Assembly (NCBI GenBank): GCA_021783855.1
Contig: JAJXTL010000111.1
Span: 1-9,773, forward strand
Reading direction: 5' to 3'
Source of the DNA: Pseudomonadota bacterium
Lineage (GTDB): Bacteria > Pseudomonadota > Gammaproteobacteria > Burkholderiales > Gallionellaceae
Length of the DNA: 9,773 nucleotides
Shown: piece by piece, positions 1-5,638 of the stretch
How the letters are laid out: each line of letters opens with the position of its first letter
Position numbering within the stretch: position 1 is the stretch's first letter
Position numbers and translations under genes: made by a program
Notes under the pieces: model-generated
The model's input: the letters and a program-made list of their open reading frames with translations, nothing else
What the model was told of the DNA's origin: nothing
Database searches by the model: none

Positions 1-2362
1 GTTCGACGGCGGCGACCGTGATGCCGTAGCGGGCAGCCTGCACGCGATCCACTTCGATATCGAGATAATGGCCGCCTTCGATGCGCTCGGCAAACACGCT
101 GCGCGTGCCTTTGATTTTGCGCAACACGGTTTCGATTTGCTGCGCCAGTTCGGAAATTTCCCTGGAATCCGCCCCGCTAATCTTGATGCCCAGCGGCGTG
201 CGTATGCCGGTGGACAGCATGTCTATCCGGGTGCGTATCGGATAGCCCCAGGAGTTGGTCAGCCCAGGCAGGTGGACGGTGCTATCGAGTTTTTTGATCA
301 GATCCTCGGTGTTCTCCCCCGCAGGCCATGCACTCCTGGGTTTCAAGCGTATCACCGTCTCGAACATCGACAGCGGCGCTGGATCGAGCGCGGTATCCGC
401 ACGACCCGCCTTGCCATACACGCGTTCGACTTCGGGCATCGAGCGGATCAGCCTGTCGGTAATTTGCAGGATGTTGGCCGCTTCGTCTATCGAAATCCCC
501 GGCACGGTGGTGGGCATGTAGAGCAGATCGCCCTCATACAACGGCGGCATGAACTCGCTGCCGATTTTGCCTGCGGGCCAGAATGCGCTCAGCAATAACA
601 GCAGGGCCAGCGCGATCGTCGTCTTGCGGTTGTCCAGGGCGCGATTGAGCACCGGTTGATACACCGCCTGCAGTACGCGGTTGAGCGGATTCTGCCGCTC
701 GGTTCTGATTTTTCCGCGTACCAGATAACCCATCAGCACCGGTGTCAGCGTGATGGCCAGCAGGGCTGCGGCCGCCATCGCATAGGTCTTGGTGTAGGCG
801 AGCGGCGTAAACATCTTGCCTTCCTGCCCGGTGAGCGCGAATACCGGAAAGAACGAGACCATGATGACCAGCAGCGAAAAAAACAGCGCGGGTCCGACTT
901 CATGCGCGGCGGCCCTGGCGGCATGCCAGCGATTGGCGTGCTCACCCAGGCGTTCGAGGTGTTTGTGCATGTTTTCGATCATCACGATTGCCGCATCGAT
1001 CATCGCGCCGATGGCAATCGCAATTCCGCCCAGCGACATGATGTTGGCCGACACACCTTGCATGTTCATCACCGCAAAGGCCGCCAAAATGCCGACCGGC
1101 AAGGTGGCAATGGCGACCAGCGAGGAACGGAAGTGCAGCAGGAAAATCAGGCATACCAGCGCCACGACGAGAGATTCTTCGATCAGCTTGCTTTTCAGGG
1201 TATGAACCGCATCGCGGATCAGGCCGCTGCGGTCGTAAGTCACCACGACTTCGACGCCTTCCGGCAGGCCGGACTGGATTTCCGCCAGGCGCTGCCTGAC
1301 GGCTTTCACGGTATCCAGCGCATTGGCTCCGTAGCGCATCACGACGATGCCGCCGACCGCCTCGCCCTCACCGTCGAGGTCGGTGACACCGCGCCGAGAT
1401 TCGCCGCCGATGCCGATGTGCGCCACATCGCTCAGCAAAACCGGCACGCCATTCTCGCCCACCCCAACGGCAATTTTTGAAAAATCGGCGAGCGTTCTGA
1501 GATAGCCCTTCTCGCGCACCATGAATTCGGAACGCCCCATCTCGATTACCGCGCCGCCGCTGGCGGAATTGCTGTCGCGCACGGCCTTCGCAACCTGTTC
1601 CGTGCCGATGCGGTAAGCGGCGAGGCGGTTGGGATCGATTTCGATCTGAAACTGTCGCACCATGCCGCCTACGCTGGCCACTTCGGCTACCCCCGGCAGG
1701 CTTTGCAGTTCATACTTTAAATAGTAATCCTGCAGGGTGCGCAACTGATCCTGATCGTAGCGATGATGGGGATCCCGCAGCGCGTATTCAAAAACCCAGC
1801 CCACCCCGGAGGCGTCGGGGCCCAGTGCCGGTGTCACCCCCTGCGGCAGCTTTGATGAAATCTGGTTCAGATATTCCAGCACGCGCGAGCGCGCCCAGTA
1901 CGGATCGGTGCCGTCCTTGAAAATGATGTAGACATAGGATTCTCCGTACATCGAGAAGCCGCGCACTGCAGTGGAACCGGGGACCGAGAGAAATGCCGAG
2001 GTCAGCGGGTAGGTGACCTGATCCTCGACGATGTCAGGCGACTGTCCGGGATAAGAGGTTTTGACGATGACCTGCGCATCCGACAGGTCGGGGATGGCAT
2101 CGATGCTCATCACGCTCAGCGACCAGGCGCCCCAGGCCAGCAAGGCAAGGGAGAGCAGCAGAACCATCAGCCGGTTGCGCAGTGACCAGTCGATGATCCG
2201 CGTAATGTGAGACGCGCGTAGCGGAGCGTTTGCCCTTTCCCCCGCTTGCGAGGGGGAGAGCGTAGCGAGGGGGTCATTGGAATGAGGGAAACGGGCATTA
2301 TTATCGTCATCAGGGATGACAACTCCGTCATGCCCGTTGATCAGGGTGTTGTCATTGTGCAT
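1..2362 (-). CDS. cusA: Cu(I)/Ag(I) efflux RND pump CusA, 3' end cut by window edge
   Basis: Inner-membrane proton-driven RND transporter of the heavy-metal-efflux (CusA/CzcA) family, which exports metal through a tripartite CusCBA channel. 787 codons are visible. The family is about 1,050 residues, so roughly 300 C-terminal residues lie beyond the left edge. Seen directly: the first transmembrane region from about residue 59 (DWSLRNRLMVLLLSL), then IDAIPDLSDAQVIVKTSYPG, and the TM4 motif AMIDAAIVMIEN with Asp456, equivalent to the proton-relay Asp405 of E. coli CusA. Cleft methionines occur in LLYMPTT (Met616), APLSMFET (Met666) and IDMLSTGI (Met715). Their 50- and 49-residue spacing equals that of CusA Met573/623/672, which points to Cu(I)/Ag(I) rather than Zn/Co/Cd. 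I checked the frame at ten places along the gene and found it open. The ATG overlaps the cusB stop by 11 bases, suggesting translational coupling. Oddity: about 51 residues precede the usual family start and coincide with palindromic repeat DNA. No later ATG or GTG lies before the first membrane helix. Confidence 0.93.
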   Translation of the reverse strand, partial: MHNDNTLINGHDGVVIPDDDNNARFPHSNDPLATLSPSQAGERANAPLRASHITRIIDWSLRNRLMVLLLSLALLAWGAWSLSVMSIDAIPDLSDAQVIVKTSYPGQSPDIVEDQVTYPLTSAFLSVPGSTAVRGFSMYGESYVYIIFKDGTDPYWARSRVLEYLNQISSKLPQGVTPALGPDASGVGWVFEYALRDPHHRYDQDQLRTLQDYYLKYELQSLPGVAEVASVGGMVRQFQIEIDPNRLAAYRIGTEQVAKAVRDSNSASGGAVIEMGRSEFMVREKGYLRTLADFSKIAVGVGENGVPVLLSDVAHIGIGGESRRGVTDLDGEGEAVGGIVVMRYGANALDTVKAVRQRLAEIQSGLPEGVEVVVTYDRSGLIRDAVHTLKSKLIEESLVVALVCLIFLLHFRSSLVAIATLPVGILAAFAVMNMQGVSANIMSLGGIAIAIGAMIDAAIVMIENMHKHLERLGEHANRWHAARAAAHEVGPALFFSLLVIMVSFFPVFALTGQEGKMFTPLAYTKTYAMAAAALLAITLTPVLMGYLVRGKIRTERQNPLNRVLQAVYQPVLNRALDNRKTTIALALLLLLSAFWPAGKIGSEFMPPLYEGDLLYMPTTVPGISIDEAANILQITDRLIRSMPEVERVYGKAGRADTALDPAPLSMFETVIRLKPRSAWPAGENTEDLIKKLDSTVHLPGLTNSWGYPIRTRIDMLSTGIRTPLGIKISGADSREISELAQQIETVLRKIKGTRSVFAERIEGGHYLDIEVDRVQAARYGITVAAVE
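2211..2275. repeat. REP-like palindromic element inside the cusA 5' coding region
   Basis: A C/G-rich dyad: CTTTCCCCC (2235-2243) faces GGGGGAGAG (2252-2260) across the 8-base loop GCTTGCGA, allowing one G-U-type pair. It is followed by CGTAGCGAGGGGG and preceded by GCGCGTAGCGGAG (2214-2226). The look is that of short intergenic palindromic repeats scattered in proteobacterial genomes. Here it is read in frame as the CusA N-terminal segment PLATLSPSQAGERANAPLR. A 17-base relative (2254-2270 against 5604-5620, two mismatches) occurs downstream of murJ. Whether it is a multicopy family cannot be told from this window. Confidence 0.6.
2290..2338. repeat. Nested inverted repeats in the cusA 5' extension
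   Basis: An outer 9-bp perfect inverted repeat, AACGGGCAT (2290-2298) and ATGCCCGTT (2330-2338), encloses an inner 6-bp hairpin, GTCATC-AGG-GATGAC (2306-2320). In the minus-strand CusA frame it encodes about residues 9-25 (NGHDGVVIPDDDNNARF). Together with the REP-like element at 2211-2275 it makes up most of the extra CusA N-terminus. It could be a second palindromic repeat unit or simply the original cusB-cusA intergenic DNA. Confidence 0.5.
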
Positions 2363-3656
2363 CGTGACTATCGGCCTTCATGGGCTGACCGGACATCATG
2401 CGCTGCGCGGCGGCATTCAGGGAGGCTGCCGAATCCAGCAGGAACTGGCCGTTGATTACCACTTGCGCGCCTTCCTGCAGACCGTCGGTGACTTCGATGC
2501 TGTCCTGCGTTTCGACACCGGTGTCGATGTAAGTTGGCAGAAAATGGCCTTCTCCTCTGGAGATCATCACCATGTCGCCCCGTCCGGTGTGGATGACCGC
2601 CGAGCGAGGCAATACCAGCGCGTTACGGGGTTGTGCGTGTATGGTTACGTCGACGAAGCTGCCGGGGCGCAAATGCAGACGGCTGTTGTCTATCGACACT
2701 CTTGCAGCGATTTTGTTATTGTCGGCGAGGGGGCTTAAAAAGTCCAGGCGGCTTTGGATGCGCTGCCCGTCGGTTCCCGTGATAGTGATCTCATCGCCGT
2801 TTTTTACCTTGTCTGCCTGGTCCGGATACAGCGTAGCGGTGACCCATACGCGGGAGACGTCGCCCAGCGTGAACAGCGTAGCGGAGGGGGGCGCGAAGCT
2901 GCCTTCCCGCGCATTGATTTGCGTCACGACGCCGGATTCTTCAGCTACGATCTTGACTACGTCGATGGGCTGTCTGGAGTCCTCCAGCTTCTGCACGGTG
3001 TCGAGGCTGACATCTTCGTGGAGAAATTTCGTCCGCTCGCGTGCCAGATCCTGCAGCAGATCCATCACGAATTCGTTTTCCTCCATCCGGGCATCGCCCA
3101 CGGATTGCATGATCTGGTTGCGCCGCACCAGAAAGGTCAGATAGGCCTTTTGCTGCATGACCAGGTCAGGTGAATAGACTTCATAGATCACCTGGCCCTT
3201 TGCGATATGCTGGCCGATTGAGTGAATGTAGGATTTTTTGATCCAGCCGTCGAATTTGCTGTGCACGTTATACAGCGTGCCCTCGTCCAGCGTGACGTTG
3301 CCGTAGGCGTTCACCTCCGAACTGACAGGGGATTTTTTGACTACAGCCAGCCGTACGCCCAGCTTCTGGAGGGAGGCGCTGTCAACCTGAATGCCATGCT
3401 CGTGTCCTGCGTGATTTTTGGCTTCCACCAGATCCATGCCGCAAATCGGGCAGCTTCCCGGGTGATCCTGCATGATTTCCGGATGCATCGGACAAACCCA
3501 GACTTTTTTCTGTCCGGACTGATTGATGTTCGCTAAGGCGGGGGAGGTGATGCCTGTCGTATTTCGCCATGAAATGGACAGATGCGGGTAGCTGAAATAC
3601 GCGGCCAGTATGATGATAGCCAACAGCGTAATGCCGGCCGTTTTATTCCTGCTCAT
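2352..3656 (-). CDS. cusB: Efflux RND periplasmic adaptor CusB with heavy-metal-binding domain
   Basis: A 434-residue membrane-fusion (HlyD/CusB) subunit that links the CusA pump to an outer-membrane channel and hands over periplasmic Cu(I)/Ag(I). Residues 8-24 form a hydrophobic N-terminal signal/anchor (ITLLAIIILAAYF). Residues 52-79 form a heavy-metal-binding domain with CPMHP (Cys55) and CPICGM (Cys69, Cys72), a fusion common in this subfamily and plausibly able to bind copper itself. His-rich HAGHEH follows (82-87). From about residue 90 come the barrel-sandwich hybrid (NVHSKFDGWIKK, SIGQHIAKGQVIYEVYSPDL), an alpha-helical hairpin (about 165-225), the second lipoyl half (ESGVVTQINAREGSFAPP), and beta-barrel and membrane-proximal domains (LRPGSFVDVTI, LVLPRSAVI). 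The gene sits directly upstream of cusA and overlaps it by 11 bases. No strong Shine-Dalgarno precedes the ATG. No cusC or cusF is visible upstream, where trmL lies. They may lie beyond the left edge or elsewhere. Confidence 0.93.
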   Translation of the reverse strand: MSRNKTAGITLLAIIILAAYFSYPHLSISWRNTTGITSPALANINQSGQKKVWVCPMHPEIMQDHPGSCPICGMDLVEAKNHAGHEHGIQVDSASLQKLGVRLAVVKKSPVSSEVNAYGNVTLDEGTLYNVHSKFDGWIKKSYIHSIGQHIAKGQVIYEVYSPDLVMQQKAYLTFLVRRNQIMQSVGDARMEENEFVMDLLQDLARERTKFLHEDVSLDTVQKLEDSRQPIDVVKIVAEESGVVTQINAREGSFAPPSATLFTLGDVSRVWVTATLYPDQADKVKNGDEITITGTDGQRIQSRLDFLSPLADNNKIAARVSIDNSRLHLRPGSFVDVTIHAQPRNALVLPRSAVIHTGRGDMVMISRGEGHFLPTYIDTGVETQDSIEVTDGLQEGAQVVINGQFLLDSAASLNAAAQRMMSGQPMKADSHDAQ

Positions 3657-3684
3657 GTTCGTCGTTTCGCGAAAATTTAAAAGA

Positions 3685-3719
3685 TGGATTATTGGTACAT
3701 ATTTTACAGCAATAATCCA
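3685..3719. promoter_or_regulatory. 10-bp inverted repeat upstream of cusB (candidate operator or 5'-UTR hairpin)
   Basis: TGGATTATTG (3685-3694) and CAATAATCCA (3710-3719) are perfectly complementary across a 15-base AT-rich spacer. The repeat ends 28 bases upstream of the cusB ATG, where a promoter or operator of the cusBA operon would be expected. It does not resemble a CueR-type GGAAGG dyad or the CusR box as I know them. It may bind an unknown regulator or fold in the leader RNA. Confidence 0.45.
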
Positions 3720-3786
3720 GACGAACGATGGATAAATTGCACTCGCTCCCGGTTAACCTTTGCTTGGGCAAGACCGGGGTTGTTTG

Positions 3787-4251
3787 TCAGGCAGCGCCTG
3801 AGAATCCCTGCTGGCGCCACGCCTCGAATACTGCAACGGCCACCGTGTTGGACAGATTCAGGCTGCGGTTGTCGGGCAGCATCGGCAGTCTGACACGCTG
3901 TTCTGTCCTGAACAGGCTGAGCACCTCTTGCGGCAGGCCGCGGCTCTCCGGGCCGAAAAGAAACGCATCGCCGGCCTGATAACTGAGTTGGTGGAAGGGT
4001 TGCGAACCTTTGGTGGTGAGCGCAAACACGCGCGCAGGATCAAACGCCGTCAAACAATCGGACAAGTCGTCATAAACGCGCAGTTTGGCGAATTCATGAT
4101 AATCGAGACCCGCGCGGATCAGTTGCTTGTCTTCCAGCGTGAATCCCAGCGGCCTGATCAGATGCAACCGGCAGCCGGTATTGGCGCACAGGCGGATGAT
4201 GTTGCCGGTGTTGGGCGGGATCTCGGGCTGGTAAAGAATTACATGGAGCAT
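3787..4251 (-). CDS. trmL: tRNA (cytidine/uridine-34 2'-O)-methyltransferase TrmL
   Basis: A 154-residue SPOUT (trefoil-knot) methyltransferase that uses S-adenosylmethionine to methylate the ribose 2'-OH at wobble position 34 of the two tRNA-Leu isoacceptors. It acts in the cytoplasm as a dimer. The family signatures are all present: PEIPPNTGNIIRLCANTG near the N-terminus (residues 9-26), GLDYHEF (about 48-54), FGPESRGLP (about 98-106), and the C-terminal knot LPMLPDNRSLNLSNTVAVAV (about 122-141). The length matches the family (about 155-160). The start at MLHVILYQPEIPP matches that of E. coli TrmL, although no good Shine-Dalgarno precedes it. It lies upstream of cusB on the same strand with a 130-base gap that holds a dyad, so co-transcription with cusBA is uncertain. 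It has no evident functional link to metal efflux. Confidence 0.95.
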   Translation of the reverse strand: MLHVILYQPEIPPNTGNIIRLCANTGCRLHLIRPLGFTLEDKQLIRAGLDYHEFAKLRVYDDLSDCLTAFDPARVFALTTKGSQPFHQLSYQAGDAFLFGPESRGLPQEVLSLFRTEQRVRLPMLPDNRSLNLSNTVAVAVFEAWRQQGFSGAA

Positions 4252-4601
4252 GATGTTTTGTCAGTAAATATAAAAAATGATTTAAATCAGTATGTTGAAT
4301 ACTATATTTAAATTCGCGGGCCAAAAATGAAGAGCGCTGAATAGCCGCAATGGGACAGAACGGACAATTTTCTCCGGAGCCGACATTCAGCGGCTTGGCG
4401 GCTTTCTTTTCCTGGGATTATGCATCCAACTTAACCTGGCTATGTTTAACCCGTCACAGGCCGGGCTCATGTTGCGCGAGTATTTGCCGGAAGGGACGCA
4501 GTCAAGCAATCAATTATGCTGAAATTGCAGGATGTTGGTATGAAATACGAAGTGCGCTTTCGGGTCGTGTGCGCCGTTGCACTATTTTAACCGATTTTAG
4601 T
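4252..4601. other. 350-bp intergenic region between trmL and the Crp/Fnr-like gene
   Basis: No convincing gene is seen. The trmL-proximal end is very AT-rich and carries the dyad at 4278-4313. The rest is mixed. A plus-strand frame is open from 4331 to a TGA at 4520-4522 and reads like a hydrophobic peptide around FLFLGLCIQLNLAMFNPSQAG. Its first ATG (4442) gives only 26 codons and lacks a ribosome-binding site. Another plus-strand frame starting at 4350 overlaps the regulator's 3' end and has no family-like features. No clear intrinsic terminator for the Crp/Fnr-like gene is visible. Confidence 0.6.
4278..4313. promoter_or_regulatory. AT-rich dyad with FNR-box-like core upstream of trmL
   Basis: TGATTTAAATCA (4278-4289) is a perfect 12-bp palindrome whose TGAT-N4-ATCA core equals the inner part of an FNR/Anr box, although the outer T/A positions are A and G. 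ATTTAAAT occurs at 4280-4287 and again at 4306-4313. Between them AGTAT (4289-4293) and ATACT (4299-4303) pair across GTTGA, so the whole is an imperfect inverted repeat. It lies 27-62 bases upstream of the trmL ATG, a plausible operator position. Binding by any regulator is inference. Confidence 0.4.
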
Positions 4602-5378
4602 TTAAACGAGACGGGTCAAAGCAGGTTCCTGGTAGTGGGACGTACCGCAGAACAAGTGATCGAATTCTTCCCTGACTGCGTAGTAACACTCACATGAATG
4701 TGACTCCAACCCCGCTCGATTGAGAGCGGTAATGTGACCGCGTTGGTAACTGATCGAACCGGCGCGTTGCAGCTTTCCTGCGACTTCCGTGATCCCTTCG
4801 CGGCGTACGCCCAGTATGCCGGCAATCAACTCCTGAGTCATGGTCAATTCATTCGAGTGCAAACGATCGAGGTGTGACAATAGCAGGCGACACAGCCGCT
4901 GTTCAATCGAATGATGCCGGTTGCACACGGCGGTTTGGGACACTTGGCTGATCAAGGCCTGGGTATAACGCAGCATCCAATGCATCATCGGTCCGGCGCG
5001 GTTGAATTCGTTCATCATCAAATGTTTTTTCAATCGGTAACCGCAGCCGCCAACCTGTACCAGGGCCCCTCCGGGCATGGAATTGCCGCCCAGGAAAAGT
5101 GAAATGCCGAGCACACCCTCATTGCCCACGCCGGCGATTTCGATCGATGAGCCGTTTTCCAGAATGTAGTGCATGGATACGATAGAGGTCGTCGGGAAAT
5201 AGACGTTCTGCAACTGTCCGCCGGATTCGAAGAGGGCATCACCCAACGGCATCGCAACCAGTTCCAGTTGAGGTGAAATACGCTCGAACACCTCCGCAGG
5301 CAGCGCGGCAAGAAGATGGTTGTGCTTGGGGGAGTGACCTGCGGGTAGCAACGTGAGTCCGGGGGGTGCTATGCTCAT
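4602..5378 (-). CDS. Crp/Fnr-superfamily transcriptional regulator, non-cAMP type
   Basis: A 258-residue DNA-binding regulator. Residues about 25-130 form a cyclic-nucleotide-binding-like beta roll (NVYFPTTSIVSMHYILENGS, IAGVGNEGVLGISLFLGG). A dimerisation helix follows at about 133-155, then a Crp-type winged helix-turn-helix at about 175-220 (LTMTQELIAGILGVRREGIT, wing YQRGHITALNRAGLE). The strictly conserved CRP phosphate-binding Arg-Ser pair is not seen in the beta-roll loop, and the FNR iron-sulfur cysteine cluster is absent, so the signal is unknown. The recognition helix VRREGITEVAGKL differs from FNR VRRETVSRL. The tail after the wing carries three cysteines (Cys229, Cys231, Cys244). 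A GGGAA ribosome-binding site sits 5 bases before the ATG. The gene stands alone between murJ and trmL. Members of this sub-family are common in proteobacteria and mostly uncharacterised. I am confident of the family but not of the targets. Confidence 0.88.
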   Translation of the reverse strand: MSIAPPGLTLLPAGHSPKHNHLLAALPAEVFERISPQLELVAMPLGDALFESGGQLQNVYFPTTSIVSMHYILENGSSIEIAGVGNEGVLGISLFLGGNSMPGGALVQVGGCGYRLKKHLMMNEFNRAGPMMHWMLRYTQALISQVSQTAVCNRHHSIEQRLCRLLLSHLDRLHSNELTMTQELIAGILGVRREGITEVAGKLQRAGSISYQRGHITALNRAGLESHSCECYYAVREEFDHLFCGTSHYQEPALTRLV

Positions 5379-5437
5379 ATCATTTCCCTTTTACTCAGAG
5401 TTTACACGCCTCTGGCTGCACATAACGGTCAATCGGG

Positions 5438-5487
5438 ATTCAATTGAATAACACCACTTGTGTATGCGGGTCATTGTAAGCAGTCAA
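5438..5487 (-). promoter_or_regulatory. Candidate sigma-70 promoter and palindromic operator of the Crp/Fnr-like gene
   Basis: On the minus strand a -35 TTGACT (5487-5482) and a weak -10 TACACA (5464-5459) are separated by 17 bases, which predicts transcription starting near 5452. Immediately downstream lies a perfect 12-bp palindrome, ATTCAATTGAAT (5438-5449), about 60 bases before the ATG. This is the position expected of a repressor or autoregulatory operator. The promoter assignment rests on consensus matching only. Confidence 0.4.
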
Positions 5488-5506
5488 TTGCCATTGTGCT
5501 ATCGGC

Positions 5507-5563
5507 TTTTTCTGATTTTTTACCAGATAATTTGTAAGAGTTTGGTAAGGTTTTTCTGATTTT
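5507..5563. repeat. Pair of 13-bp direct repeats between murJ and the Crp/Fnr-like gene
   Basis: TTTTTCTGATTTT occurs at 5507-5519 and again at 5551-5563, start to start 44 bases apart, in the 260-base gap downstream of murJ. On the minus strand the copies read AAAATCAGAAAAA. They could be tandem protein-binding sites upstream of the regulator, or chance in a T-rich stretch. No hairpin accompanies them. Confidence 0.4.
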
Positions 5564-5638
5564 GATGCTGGACTGGCTGACGGAATGAGCGGTATTAACG
5601 TGAGGGAGCGCGTAGCAAGGATGCCCAGTCAGGGAAGG

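Noticed and set aside
656..1480. A 274-codon open frame on the plus strand (with another at 68-598) opposite cusA.
   Set aside because: Both are antisense to a clearly conserved RND pump. The translations are low-complexity and rich in His, Arg, Gln and Asp, typical of shadow frames.
3725..3786. A possible terminator for trmL (CCCGGT...ACCGGG on the minus strand).
   Set aside because: The stem is only 6 bp with a loop of about 19 bases and no T tract.
4350..4697. A 115-codon plus-strand frame overlapping the end of the Crp/Fnr-like gene.
   Set aside because: No ribosome-binding site or family features are visible, and a third of it is antisense to the conserved C-terminus of the regulator.
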